Of a stretch of DNA of 64,000 nucleotides, positions 36,712 to 48,200 are shown one piece after another. Within the stretch, counting starts at the first letter, position 1. Each line of letters opens with the position of its first letter. Source of the stretch: Oscillospiraceae bacterium. Lineage in GTDB: Bacteria > Bacillota > Clostridia > Oscillospirales > Oscillospiraceae. The position numbers and the translations under genes are program-made. Below the pieces are notes generated by a model that was given only the letters and a program-made list of their open reading frames with translations, made no database searches and was not told the DNA's origin. The stretch spans positions 61,426 to 125,425 of the forward strand of contig WQWL01000002.1 of the NCBI GenBank assembly GCA_009785345.1. Reading direction: 5' to 3'.

Positions 36712-38078
36712 AATGACATCTCCTCAAAAATAAGCATTATTGCAGGTTCCCCGGACTCCGGTATTGCTCGTGTTCCCACGCCAATCTTGTATATACCCAG
36801 TACTCCTTCATCGTCACTAATAACCGGAATCAGGCTTCTTTTCCGGACGGGAACGCGCTTTTCAATAAACAGTTTTTTTAGTGACTTTGTACCGCGCCGT
36901 CCTTGTAATTTTATAGAATCACCTTCTAAACGCGACCTAACAGTCATTTTACCACAGATGTCAATACTTTTAAATACAAAAGTAGTTAACGTTGTGTTAA
37001 TTTCTGACTTATATATATTTATATCAAAAATTACAGTTTTACACAACATTTTTATCCCCGCTTCCGGCATTTCATATGAAATGCCATCCGCAGGAAATAT
37101 AGGTGTAAGCCCACAGTCATTATTTTTAGATTTTGCATCGAAAACTATCTGCTCATACTCCCTGTATGCAACCATTCCCGGCAACGATAACTCAGCAGAC
37201 GGGTGAATATCAGTACATAATGCCAATACATCTTTAACATGCTTATAAGATAAGTTCCCGCCGCATAGCTTTCGTATAACACGTGACGACACAGAAAAAG
37301 ACAAACTTGCAAGCTTTGCAGCATTTGCTCTTTGACCCGCACAATGATTCCGGACAAACTCATCCGCAATGCCGCTTATAAAGCTCTCATCAGCACGAAA
37401 CAACTCTGTCGCCATACTCGCAGCCTCATCAAATCGGGGATTTAGTTCTTTTATCAATGGTATAATTTTATGACGAACCTTGTTGCGTGCATAGATATCC
37501 AAACTATTCGTTGAATCATGAACATACGAAAGTTCTCTATTTGCAATAAACGCCATAACTTCATCTCTTGAAACACATAACAGTGGACGGACAATCATAT
37601 CTCTAACGATTGGTATACCGGACATCCCCTTTGACCCCGCTCCCCGGACAAGATTCATAATCATTGTTTCTGCATTATCGTTTTTATTATGAGCCGTTGC
37701 TATTTTTTTCGCACCTATGGTCTCAGCAGTACTATAAAAGAAATCATAACGCATATCCCGCGCGGCTTCCTCAATGCTTAAACCATGCGCATTTGCAAAA
37801 GCAGACACATTCCCTCTGCCTGAATAACATGGTATCTCATATTCTCTGCACACCGTCTCAACAAACACCTCATCACGATCCGATTCCTCACCACGCAACT
37901 CATGATTAAAGTGAGCAACAGCTGTTGAAAACTCAGCATCACAAGAAATTTCTCTCAAAATTTCAAGTAAGCACATCGAATCAGCGCCCCCTGATACACA
38001 CACCAGTAAAAGCCCTGATTTTGGAAGCATCTCATGCTCACTAGAATATTCAAATACTCTTTTAATTAATTCATTCAT
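36708..38078 (-). CDS. tilS: tRNA(Ile)-lysidine synthase
   Basis: ATP-dependent modification of the CAU anticodon of tRNA-Ile2 with lysine. PP-loop SGGADS at residues ~30-35, ATAHNKNDNAET, and the C-terminal TilS domain with RRGTKSLKKLF. The track start at 38150 includes 24 spurious residues read from within dnaB. ATG 38078 overlaps the dnaB stop by 8 bp (ATGAATGA), giving 456 residues. Confidence 0.93.
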   Translation of the reverse strand: MNELIKRVFEYSSEHEMLPKSGLLLVCVSGGADSMCLLEILREISCDAEFSTAVAHFNHELRGEESDRDEVFVETVCREYEIPCYSGRGNVSAFANAHGLSIEEAARDMRYDFFYSTAETIGAKKIATAHNKNDNAETMIMNLVRGAGSKGMSGIPIVRDMIVRPLLCVSRDEVMAFIANRELSYVHDSTNSLDIYARNKVRHKIIPLIKELNPRFDEAASMATELFRADESFISGIADEFVRNHCAGQRANAAKLASLSFSVSSRVIRKLCGGNLSYKHVKDVLALCTDIHPSAELSLPGMVAYREYEQIVFDAKSKNNDCGLTPIFPADGISYEMPEAGIKMLCKTVIFDINIYKSEINTTLTTFVFKSIDICGKMTVRSRLEGDSIKLQGRRGTKSLKKLFIEKRVPVRKRSLIPVISDDEGVLGIYKIGVGTRAIPESGEPAIMLIFEEMSF

Positions 38079-39414
38079 CGTGATGTCTATCCAAGGACGA
38101 GAAACTTGTGAACTCCGGATCCCACCGGAGCTCCACTGTACCGGTCTCACCTCGACGATTTTTCAGAATTATACACTCAGCTACACCGGGTCTTTCTGTC
38201 TCCTTATTATAATAGTCATCCCTATACAGCCCCATTACAATATCGGCATCCTGCTCAATCGAGCCGGACTCACGAAGATCGCTTAATTGCGGTCTTCTCT
38301 CATCTGCTCCTCTTTTTTCATTAGCCCTGCTTAACTGCGAAAGGCAAATCAGCGGAACATTTAGCTCTTTTGCCATTACCTTCATCGTCCTACTTATTTC
38401 CGACACAACCTGCACTCTGTTTTCACCTCTGCTTCTATCAGAAGAAGCCGCGGACATTAGTTGCATATAGTCAATAACAATAAGACCGAGATTCGTTAAA
38501 CGACGGCATTGCGCATTCATTTCAGTAACTGTTAAAGACGCATCGTCATTTATCAACAACTTCGATTCACTAATCTGCTTCCCGGCTCCGGCAAGCCTTC
38601 CCCACTCATCATTATTCAGTCTACCGGTATGAAGGCGTTTACCGTCAACATAAGCTTGCCCTGCCAAAAGACGCATCGCTAATTGCTCCCGGGACATTTC
38701 CAACGAAAAAATTGCAACCTCTTTACCTGATTTCATCGCTACATGCAGAGCAATATTGAGTGCAATACTTGTTTTCCCCATACCGGGTCTTGATGCTATG
38801 AGTATCAGATCCGAGTTATTCAAACCCATGATAATTCTGTCGAGGTCTCGAAAACCTGTTGTTAAACCTGGTATTCCTGCATCGACCTTTGAGGCTTCTC
38901 TAATTTGTTTATACACATTGACCATGATTTTAGAAATTTCTTCAAGAGAAGCTCTGCTTCTGCCTTGTCGAAGCGAATACACTTTTTTCTCAGCAGCTTC
39001 AAGGATATTTAAAGCTCCATCTTCTCCGGAAATTGCCATTTCTGTAATAGACGAGCCTGCATCAGCAACACCGCGTAATAATGATTTGTCTTTGACAATC
39101 CACGCGTATTCAATTGCGTTTGCAGCCGTCGGAGTTATAAGCATTAGGTCACGTATATAGCTAGGCGTATCGTCTGTCCAGACCCCATCTTCGCGCATAC
39201 GTTCAATAACAGTAACCGGATCTATAGGCTTTGCAAAGCTGAACATCGAGAAAATTGTCTCAAAAATGTTCTTGTTTGTTGTTGAATAGAAGTCATCGGC
39301 ATTAAGCACGCCGATAATATCGCTAACACAGCGCGAATCAATCAGCATCGATCCCAACACCGCCTGCTCGGCTTCTATACTATGCGGAATTTGTCTGTGT
39401 AATAAGTCCTCCAA
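38071..39414 (-). CDS. dnaB: Replicative DNA helicase DnaB
   Basis: Hexameric RecA-fold helicase at the replication fork. The N-terminal domain begins DLLHRQIPHSIEAEQAVLGSMLID; the ATPase has Walker A ASRPGMGKTS, Walker B LIVIDYMQLM, and a C-terminal arginine-finger region (LSDLRESGSIEQDAD). No intein. The start is a TTG, 3 bp after the rplI stop; its Shine-Dalgarno lies in the end of rplI (AAGGGA). Confidence 0.96.
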   Translation of the reverse strand: MEDLLHRQIPHSIEAEQAVLGSMLIDSRCVSDIIGVLNADDFYSTTNKNIFETIFSMFSFAKPIDPVTVIERMREDGVWTDDTPSYIRDLMLITPTAANAIEYAWIVKDKSLLRGVADAGSSITEMAISGEDGALNILEAAEKKVYSLRQGRSRASLEEISKIMVNVYKQIREASKVDAGIPGLTTGFRDLDRIIMGLNNSDLILIASRPGMGKTSIALNIALHVAMKSGKEVAIFSLEMSREQLAMRLLAGQAYVDGKRLHTGRLNNDEWGRLAGAGKQISESKLLINDDASLTVTEMNAQCRRLTNLGLIVIDYMQLMSAASSDRSRGENRVQVVSEISRTMKVMAKELNVPLICLSQLSRANEKRGADERRPQLSDLRESGSIEQDADIVMGLYRDDYYNKETERPGVAECIILKNRRGETGTVELRWDPEFTSFSSLDRHHDE

Positions 39415-39417
39415 AAA

Positions 39418-39873
39418 TTACTTTTTCCCTTCAATTACTAAAACATTTATAATACCCGTAATTTCAAATCCAAGTTTGCATTTAACTTCGTAATTGCCGA
39501 ATGTTTTAATCGGTTCATCTTGGACAATCTTATTTTTCTCAATTTCAACACCGTGTTGTTTTTGCAGCTCTTCAGAAATTTCTTTTGATGTAATTGAACC
39601 AAATAATTTGCCACCATCACCGCCACCCTTTGCTGATATTGTCACAAGAATATCGCCCAGTTTATCTGAAATTTCTTTCGCTTTAGCTTTGTCAGCTTCC
39701 ATTTTTCTCAACCGTGCTTTCTCTTGTTGCTTCATAACTGTTAAGTTTTCAGTTGTAGCTTGAATAGCGAGTTTTCTCGGTAACAAAAAGTTGCGCGCAT
39801 AACCATCAGAAACATTAACCAATTCGCCTTTTTTCCCCGACCCTTTAACATCTTGTTGTAAAATAACTTTCAT
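39418..39873 (-). CDS. rplI: Large ribosomal subunit protein bL9
   Basis: Binds 23S rRNA. The N-terminal L9 signature is [32 protein letters not shown], followed by a long connecting helix ([21 protein letters not shown]) and the C-terminal domain (FGSITSKEI). 151 residues. AAAGGA ten bases upstream of the ATG. Flanked by gdpP and dnaB, the conserved Firmicutes order. Confidence 0.97.
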   Translation of the reverse strand: MKVILQQDVKGSGKKGELVNVSDGYARNFLLPRKLAIQATTENLTVMKQQEKARLRKMEADKAKAKEISDKLGDILVTISAKGGGDGGKLFGSITSKEISEELQKQHGVEIEKNKIVQDEPIKTFGNYEVKCKLGFEITGIINVLVIEGKK

Positions 39874-39984
39874 TTATTCACATTCCTTTCATTTTGCTCA
39901 GGCACAAAACAACCCATAAGTGGTCATAAAAATGTGCGTACGAGCAATGGTTTCGCGCAAGCGAGAGTCACTCACGCATATAAT

Positions 39985-40006
39985 AAGTTTGAATTTATTC
40001 AAACTT
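39985..40006. other. Palindrome between gdpP and rplI
   Basis: AAGTTTGAAT-TT-ATTCAAACTT, perfect 10-bp arms with a 2-nt centre, 14 bp after the gdpP stop. The centre is too short for a stable RNA hairpin without fraying, so it may be a protein-binding palindrome or a weak terminator. Nothing else is seen in this 146-bp gap. Confidence 0.35.
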
Positions 40007-40019
40007 TAACTCTCCATTC

Positions 40020-41987
40020 TCAGCTTAATAAATAATCATCTATTGCCTGTTGCAATTCATCTACGATTTCAGAAACTTTTTTATTCTGTACTTGCAACCC
40101 AGCCGTTGCCTGACTGCCGCCGCCACCTAGTTTCTCAAGAATTACCTGAACATTTACATTTCCAATGCTGCGCCCCGAAACAAAAACAGTACCGTTATCT
40201 TCTGCGATAACAAATGATGTATCTACACCTTTTATTCCAAGCAACTCGTCGGCAGCTTGAGCTATACTTATCCTGCAATGTCCTGATTCGCTTACTGCAA
40301 TAGCTATTGCATCTCTATATATCTTAGCTTCACGCAACAGCTCATATTTTGCAACTGCAATATCTATGTCTGTTTGCAGCATTCTCTTAACTTCAGCAGC
40401 ATCGGCTCCCGCTCTTTTGAGAAATGCTGCTGCATCAAATGTTCCGCTGCCTGTGTTTATTGTAAAACTTTTTGTGTCAAGAACAATGCCTGCAAGGAGC
40501 GCTTCCGCTTCTTCACGCAATATATCATTTCGCTCCACCAAGTACTGCATCATATCTGTTACCAATTCTGCTGCTGAAGAAGCATATGGCTCATGGAAGT
40601 TTAAAACTGCATTTTCAATGTAGTTTGACGCTCTACGATGATGGTCAATAACTGCTATACGCGTACATGATAAAAGCAATGATTCTGATTCAACTTTTTC
40701 CGGTCTGCTTGTATCTGTTACAACAAGTAACGTTTTGCTATCTGCTTGCAAAATAGCTTCTTGTGCAGATATAAAAACATTCTTATATTCCGGCAATTGC
40801 CTCATCATATCGATAAGATTATTCGCGACACTAGTTTCCAAATCGACTACAACATGTACTTGCTTACTTTTTGCACGAGCTATACAACAAACCCCTATGG
40901 CCGCGCCTATCGAGTCAAGGTCTGCAATTTTATGACCCATAACAAAGACCTTTGACGCATCATTTAGCAATTCACCAAATGCACTTGCCATAACCCTTGC
41001 TTTGACTTTTGTTTTCCTCTCGATTCGCTGTGGACGACCACCATAAAACTCGAACCCATAACTATTTCTGACAACCGCTTGATTCCCGCCTCTACTAAGC
41101 GCCATCTCGATTCCCAAGCTTGCAAAACGATAGTTTTCTTGTGGCGAACCCCCGTCTTTTCCGATGCCTATACTTAGTGTTGCCTGAATTCCTCCCGAAC
41201 CTGTGCAAGTACTGACCTGCTCAAGAACAGAAAAGTTGTCATTTATGATGGTTTCAAGGAATCTCTCCTCAAACAAAAAGAAATATCGATCCCTATCATA
41301 TCTGCATAAATACCCATCTTTATCTGCAATCCATGCGGTAATAATTTCATTTATTCTGGAACGAAGTGATGATTTTTCTGTTTCGTTTAAACCATTTACC
41401 AGTTCATCATAATTGTCAAGTACAAGCAGTGTAAAAATTAAACGAGAATCAATGTACTCATTACACATTTCTGTGTGTTCTGTAACATCAATCCAGTATG
41501 TCATTGCAACATAGTCACGTTCAGAAAGTACAATGCTTCCGTATACCATATATAGTTTGTCATTTATCTGAACAGGCTCATCCGATTCATTTTTGCCATC
41601 TAACAACCAGTCCCATGTATAACCGGGCACTATATCCGTAACACTTCGTTCAAAAAATGGTTCTTCTGTACCAGATATTGAAGCAAATAGTTCGTTTGAC
41701 CAAACTACTTCGCCTGTCTCTGTGTTGTATATAAGAACGGGTAGTGGTGTGTCACGGACTGTCAGGTCCATGCTTTCAGACATGGATTCCAGGTAACTGA
41801 GTAGTTTTTTCGTGCGATTTCTTGTGGAGAAGTGCAGATAAATAGCTGCAATAATAACTGCCAAAATTTGAGCACCTGCCAGTATTCTGCCGTGCTCACC
41901 AAGAAAAAAAGTAGAAATGGCAAATAAAATGAGCATAATAAAATAGATTCGCACATTCGATTGGAGAAATCGCGGTAGCTTTTTGCT
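40020..41987 (-). CDS. gdpP: Cyclic-di-AMP phosphodiesterase GdpP-like (PAS, degenerate GGDEF, DHH/DHHA1)
   Basis: Hydrolyses c-di-AMP at the membrane. Two N-terminal membrane segments (~15-55), a PAS-like domain (LPVLIYNTETGEVVWSNELF), a degenerate GGDEF domain (SRGGNQAVVRNSYGFEFYGG), then DHH motifs GHKIADLDSIGAAIG, DTSRPE, VIDHHRRA and DHHA1 with GGGGSQATAGLQV. The track start at 42002 (MVITM) abuts the AAAGGA; ATG 41987 (MSKKLPRF) is the more natural start but is 13 nt from it. It heads the gdpP-rplI-dnaB-tilS-hpt-ftsH run. Confidence 0.92.
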   Translation of the reverse strand, partial: SKKLPRFLQSNVRIYFIMLILFAISTFFLGEHGRILAGAQILAVIIAAIYLHFSTRNRTKKLLSYLESMSESMDLTVRDTPLPVLIYNTETGEVVWSNELFASISGTEEPFFERSVTDIVPGYTWDWLLDGKNESDEPVQINDKLYMVYGSIVLSERDYVAMTYWIDVTEHTEMCNEYIDSRLIFTLLVLDNYDELVNGLNETEKSSLRSRINEIITAWIADKDGYLCRYDRDRYFFLFEERFLETIINDNFSVLEQVSTCTGSGGIQATLSIGIGKDGGSPQENYRFASLGIEMALSRGGNQAVVRNSYGFEFYGGRPQRIERKTKVKARVMASAFGELLNDASKVFVMGHKIADLDSIGAAIGVCCIARAKSKQVHVVVDLETSVANNLIDMMRQLPEYKNVFISAQEAILQADSKTLLVVTDTSRPEKVESESLLLSCTRIAVIDHHRRASNYIENAVLNFHEPYASSAAELVTDMMQYLVERNDILREEAEALLAGIVLDTKSFTINTGSGTFDAAAFLKRAGADAAEVKRMLQTDIDIAVAKYELLREAKIYRDAIAIAVSESGHCRISIAQAADELLGIKGVDTSFVIAEDNGTVFVSGRSIGNVNVQVILEKLGGGGSQATAGLQVQNKKVSEIVDELQQAIDDYLLS

Positions 41988-42098
41988 CATAGTAATGACC
42001 ATTCCTTTTGTTTAATAAAAGACATTATACGCTTCGCTCTAATCGGCACTCGTTCGGTCATAGGCAAGCAAGCTTGCCTGCGACTCTCACTTCATTTG

Positions 42099-42126
42099 AT
42101 TATACCATATCAGAGCGTCAATACAA
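42099..42126 (-). promoter_or_regulatory. Probable promoter of the gdpP-rplI-dnaB operon
   Basis: On the minus strand TTGTAT, 16 bp, then TATAAT preceded by TGG (extended -10). It lies about 110 bp upstream of gdpP in the gap that separates it from the glucanase gene. Confidence 0.5.
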
Positions 42127-42190
42127 TTAAAAAAATATACATTAGAAAAATCACCGCAAAGATTTCTGTGTATACTCTACAATTAGTGGA

Positions 42191-42220
42191 GGGGCTGTTG
42201 CATCATTTTGCAACAGCCCC
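42191..42220. terminator. Strong GC hairpin downstream of the glucanase gene
   Basis: GGGGCTGTTGCA / TGCAACAGCCCC, perfect 12-bp stem with a 6-nt loop, 38 bp past the glucanase stop. There is no U-run on either strand, but the stem is strong and the position fits termination or 3'-end protection of the long mRNA. Confidence 0.6.
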
Positions 42221-42257
42221 TGCTCACTTACACTACTTTCTCGTCCAATAAATCTAG

Positions 42258-45200
42258 TTATGGCAGCCTGTATAATATGGCATCTCTGTTGGTATTTAAC
42301 GGACGGTCCCCATCAACTTTTCCTTCGTTAATGAATACAGTTCTTGCACGCACTTCAAATCTGGCATTGTTGATTATTGTACCGTAGTTATACACCGTAG
42401 AATTTGATACATTCTCCACATGTCCATCATTTATCAGTATACCACTCTCTTCAATAATTATTGTACCGCCTCCATTGGGGCTGCCCTGGTTATTGATTCT
42501 TCCGCCCGGAAGTACCACTACACGACCTTCTATAATAAGTTCGGCATCACGCTGTATATTCAGGGTAGTTTCTACATACAATGTTCTGCCCGCAGGCACT
42601 ACAAACGGACTGTGTTGAGTAAATATACCCAGATTACCGCGAGTTTGCACTGTTGCATCCCCATCTTGCAGAAGCGCTCTTAGATGGTTCGGGTTGGTTC
42701 CAGAAAAGTCTGTTGGAGGTACCACTTCGCCGACTGCCATCAATCTTATCTCTGACAACCACATATCAATATTAGTACCTGTTGGTTGACGCCCTGTTTC
42801 ATGCAAACCTAACAATATACTGATATCCACAGTTTGATCAGCGGGAACAGTGAATCTGTATGTGACTGTGGTCGGGTCGGCAGCAGCTATAGACTCAACA
42901 CTTACAAGCAAAGTCTGTATGTCACCAATTTGAACTGTAACATCGCGTCTTGCAGCATTTGAACCTGCTCTTGCCGCAAATGTGAGCTCATAGATGATGC
43001 CTGCTTGCAAGTCAACACTTTGACTAAGTCGTGTTGCCTGCGGTGTGGTTCCCAATACTCCAAGATTTGTTGCTCTAAAGCGTTGGACATTACCACCTGT
43101 GCCTTGTGCTACATTTCCGCCATCTACGGTTCTCGTCCAGCCATTATCCGCCGCTGTAACTTGTGCAGAGAACAGACCATTTCTCAGCAAGTTTCCATCT
43201 CCGTCTGTTAGGCGACGCAGGAACACATTATCCATCACTACATCAGCTTCATTGCCACCAAATAAGAACTGGATTTGCATATGCCTATTGTCCGGATTTG
43301 GCTGTGTCAATGTGAACTCATGGGTACGAAGGATATATTCTGTATCCAAAGTAATCGTGCCTGTATAGAATACATTACCCTCCATGTCTGCCACACGGAA
43401 CACAATATCACGAGCTGACGTTGCACTGCCGAGGAATTCGATGCGGTATGTATCTCTGAACATTGGTATTAGCGTCTGTGTCATCATTACATCTTCCGGA
43501 GCAGCACCTGTAATATCCGTGACATGCAGTTGCCTCGGTCTAAACGGTGCAGAAGGTTGAAGAGGCCAGTGTGGCGGATGCCATGATACACAATCCGGTA
43601 CTTCAAATGTTGCCGTTGCAGCATCTGCTACTATCGGATTCCAGAATCCCATAAAGTTCGGACCTTGATCAAAAGTGCCGTTCCATACATGGTTCATGTT
43701 AGCCCCTGTTCCAATCGGAGTTTTAATAGGCTCTTCAAATGTTCGATACGGTATCTCTTCGATTCTGACATTGCCTATCCAAATATCATTTGCGTTGCCA
43801 CCCATGTTAAACTCAACACGCGCTCTTGCATGACTTGGATCAAGCATTGTGAACTGATATGAGAAAGTGCGTGTTTCAGTAGCAAGTGTGAAGCTTTGTC
43901 CGGCATATGTTGACCAGTTGCCGCCTTCACCACCTGCGCCGATATTAGCTGCAATGTTTCTCGGTGCTTGCGCTCTTGCATCAAATGTGAACTGATAGTG
44001 ACGCCCTTGTGCCAGTGGTACAAACTGCATCATTTGAATCGCCCAAGGCTGACCGCCGCCGGCTCCGATTGCTATGTGTAATAAGTCATCATCACCTACG
44101 GAAATACCTGTAACATTGCCGCCAGCTCCGCCACCATTATAAGTTACTATCCAGCCATCTTGATGCACAGGAGCACCGTCGATAGCTTGATTGTATGGAC
44201 CTGAAACATTTGCAAAATCGTTTCCGCGTGTGAAGTTGCCTGTTTCGTCAGGCTCTTTTGAACCTTCAGGATATTCATCCTTCTCTTCCTCTCCGCCCTC
44301 ACCGGGTTGGATGAGGTCACGACCTGTGAGTTCATAAACGCGCACGAACTCTACCAACATTTCGGCATATTCAAAATCAGCCGGAATCGTGGCGAGTGGG
44401 TCAAAGTTGCCACCCATTGCCATGTTGAGCAAAATGTGGAATGGTTGATCAAATGGTGCTGGTGAGGAGAATGGAGCCGATGTATTGTTGCCGCGGCTAA
44501 ACCATTCTTCGGAATTGCGTGTGTGATAGAGATCACCGTTGATATACCATCTCATTTGACCGGGTTCCCACTCTACTGCATACAAGTTAAAGTCAGTTAT
44601 GTTACGATCCGGGAAGCTACCGGTTTCAAAATGATATACAGCCATCCTGTATTGATGCACTCCAGGCCAAGGTCCACCAAAATGCACTGCACTGCTGGCT
44701 TCTCCGGGCAAACGACCCATAGCTTCCATGATGTCGATTTCACCGCCCATAGGCCATCCGCCATATAGAGAGTTTTGTGGCAACATCCAGAATGCAGGCC
44801 ACATGCCCTCAATATCCGGGAGTGCTATACTTGCTTCAAAACGACCATATGCTTGTGAAAAACCTTCAAATTCATCATTGAATGGATCATGAACACCTGA
44901 CGCACGCTCGCCGCCTGTGCGAATTCTTGCAGATGTGAAGTTACGTCCGGCAATAGGTGCATCTTCGCGTTGTCCTCTTATGACGAGATTGCCATCGCGA
45001 ACAGAAACATTTTGCCTGCGATAATATTGAAGTTCAGCATTGCCCCAACCAACTATACCATACTGTGCGCCTGTTCCGGTTTGGACATGCCATCTCGTTT
45101 CATCTAAATCATCGCCATCAAATTCATCTGACCATGTCAGTGTCCACATATCTGAGCAAGGACCGACATTTGGTGGTAATGGTCTGCGTCCGGGTACATC

Positions 45201-48200
45201 CGGAGGCTCGGCTCTTGCCGGAGCTAATCTGATTTCAGAGAGCCACATATCAACGTTTGTACCTGTGGGCTGGAGACCTGTTTCATGCCTGCCCAACAAC
45301 AGATAAAAATAGACCGGACCATCTTCTTCGACTGTGATTATCGTATTCCATGCTGTTGGCTCTGCTGCATTTATGGATTCAATCGGTATTACAAATCTGC
45401 CTAAGCCCGGGTTGCCTGCTACAGGATTGCCACCTACTTGAACTGTGATATCACGTCTTGCTGCATTTGTTCCGGCTCTGGCTGCTAAACTCAAAGCATA
45501 CTCAACACCAGCCTCAAGATACACACTTTGACGAAGCATTGTAGAGTGTGGGGTTGTTCCTAGTGCTGCCTGATTTGCAGCTCTGAAGCGCTGAAGGTTA
45601 ACACCTGTTCCTTGAGCCACATTGCCACCATCAGTGGTTCTTGTCCAACCGTTGCCTGCTGCGGTGACTGCAACAGAGAATACGCCGTTTCGCAACATAT
45701 TATTGTCTGTAACGGTTTGTGTCAATGTAAGCGGGGCAAATCCATCGGCTGTTATCTCGATAGTCAGATTTCCTCCGCGCGTGATGAATTCGCCTGGTAT
45801 TCTGAGATTTCCGTTATTATTGTCAATTATTGTTGGAACTGTCACAAAATTGCCAAACACACCAATGCGAACCGTTTTTTCAACAGCATTAAAGATAGGA
45901 TCGAATGCTGCATTGTATCGTAAGTCCATATCAACACCCGGTACTCTCGGACCTGATATCGGTACAACGTAGAACGTTGGGATTTGCCTGAATTGATCTT
46001 GCTGAATAAATACCCGAATATTCGAGATGTAAATCCTGCCGGTCACACTTGTCGGAGGTACATTACCCATCAAGAACTTTAATTGTAAGTCCTGGCTACC
46101 ATCTCCGGCTCCTGCTGCCATAAATGCCGGCATTCTGAAAGTTTGTCTTTCAGTTGACAATGAAACTATTTCATCCAACTGACGAGTTCCCCATGGTGGA
46201 GGTTCCACGACTACTTGCATTTCACGAGGATTTTGAGCCCATGCGTCAAATTCGACAATAAACTCATGTCCTCTCGGAATGCTCATCACAGGACTTTCAA
46301 GCTGATTGTACCACGGGCTGGCGCCTAAAGTATTAATAGTTGCTGTAAAGAAACCATCCTGTACAGTAAATGGATAACTTATCTCGCCAGCTGTATTCCA
46401 TCCGGTTATACCGGCAAAGAAGTCACCATTCCATAGCGGGAATACATTGACACCTGTATAATCCACACTTAGGAATGTCAAACGACGCAAAAATACGTTG
46501 TCCATTGTAACATCAGCAGTATTGCCACCGAAATTAAAGCGCACCTGCATTTCAGCACCGTTTTCGATGCCGGACAATGTAAACTCGTGAGCACGTCTTT
46601 CCATTGTCGTAGTTAATGGAATTGCAGCTGTGTGAACCACATTGCCATTCATATCAGCAACTTCAAAAACAATATTTCTCGCAGTAGCTACCATGGCGTC
46701 AAATTCAAGTCTATATACTTCATTGTGCATTGGAATGCGAGTTTGTACCAGCTGAATATCTGACACAGCTGCGCTTTCCGAAATGCCACTTACCTCTAAT
46801 TTACGTGGTCTGTTTGGATGCTGGGAAGGATCGTCTGCCACATAAAATGTCGCTGTAACATCATTATTTCTGATTAAATTCCAGAATCCAAGACGGTTTA
46901 CACCTCTGTCAAATGTACCGTTCCATATTATATTTCCATCTCTTAAAGTAGATTTTAACGTATTATCAGTCGGGTGCACCTCAGCGGTTGCTCCGGGAAC
47001 AGGACCGAATTCCGGACCGTCCCATTCAAAAATGCGTACATAATCTACCCACATCTCGGCTGATTGGAAATCCGCAGGTGGTGCAAGACCTCCATCAAAG
47101 TTTCCACCGATTGCTAAATTGAGCAACATATGGAAAGGTTGATCAAAAGGTGCCGGACGGGTGAAGTTTGCAGCAGCCGACGTGTTCGGGAAGCCTGGCT
47201 CACGACTCCACCATGTATTGGCATCTGTCATGTTAATGGTGAAGTAATTGACATCATTTACATACCATCTTATTTGCGAAGGTTCCCATTCGACTGCGTA
47301 TACATTAAAGTCATATATTGTTCGACCAACAAGGGCATGATTCCCGGCTCTCCATGAACTGCTCGGACTTGTGCCCCAGTGAAGTGCTCCGGTCACTATG
47401 CTTGGCTGACGTCCCCGGGCTTCCATTATGTCGATCTCGCCGCCCATAGGCCAGCCGCCATACAGAGAGTCTTCGGGTAGCATCCAGAATGCCGGCCACA
47501 TACCTTGACCTACAGGAAGAGCAATACTGGCTTCTATACGACCAAACATTGTTGAAATACCTGTGAATCCTTCCGCAGGTGCATCAGCACCGGATGCAGG
47601 CATTGTACCGCCTGTGCGAATCCTTGCTGAGGTAAAATTCATTCCTCCGTGATTTTCGCGTCTTGCTTGTATCAAAAGCATGTTGTTTCTTATAGAAACG
47701 TTTTCTCTACGATAGTATTGGAGCTCGTCATTACCCCAACCGGATAAGTTATAATGACCGCCTGTACCGGTTTGAACATGCCATATTGTTTCATCAAGAT
47801 ATGGTTCGGAGAAATCGTCTTCCCACACAAGCCTAAAATACGGATTACGTGCAAAATCCGGAGCAGGCTGACGATCACCTATAGTTATTAGTCGATCTAG
47901 AGCGTTTAATGCTGTGAGCAATGCTTGCCTGGCACCATCTACTTGTACTTGCGTAGCTTCTTCATCGTCACGGACAATTATCGCTGCTGCGAGAGCAGAC
48001 TGCATACTAGCCCAACTCTCCGATGTATAGCTCGTCTCGACCCTTGCTTGCGCTGCGCCGATAGTCTCAATGAGTGCTGACTTGTCTACTGTAGGACCGG
48101 GTTCATCGCCGACCGCAACCAGACTGACTTCTCTAAGGAACACTTGATTGGGAGTAGCAGGTACGTTTGCTGCAGGCATTCCGAGATGTAACATAAAGTT

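Noticed and set aside
42191-42220. Possible riboswitch before the gdpP operon
   Set aside because: The perfect hairpin lies upstream of the gdpP promoter, outside its transcript, and next to the glucanase stop, so a 3'-end hairpin is simpler.
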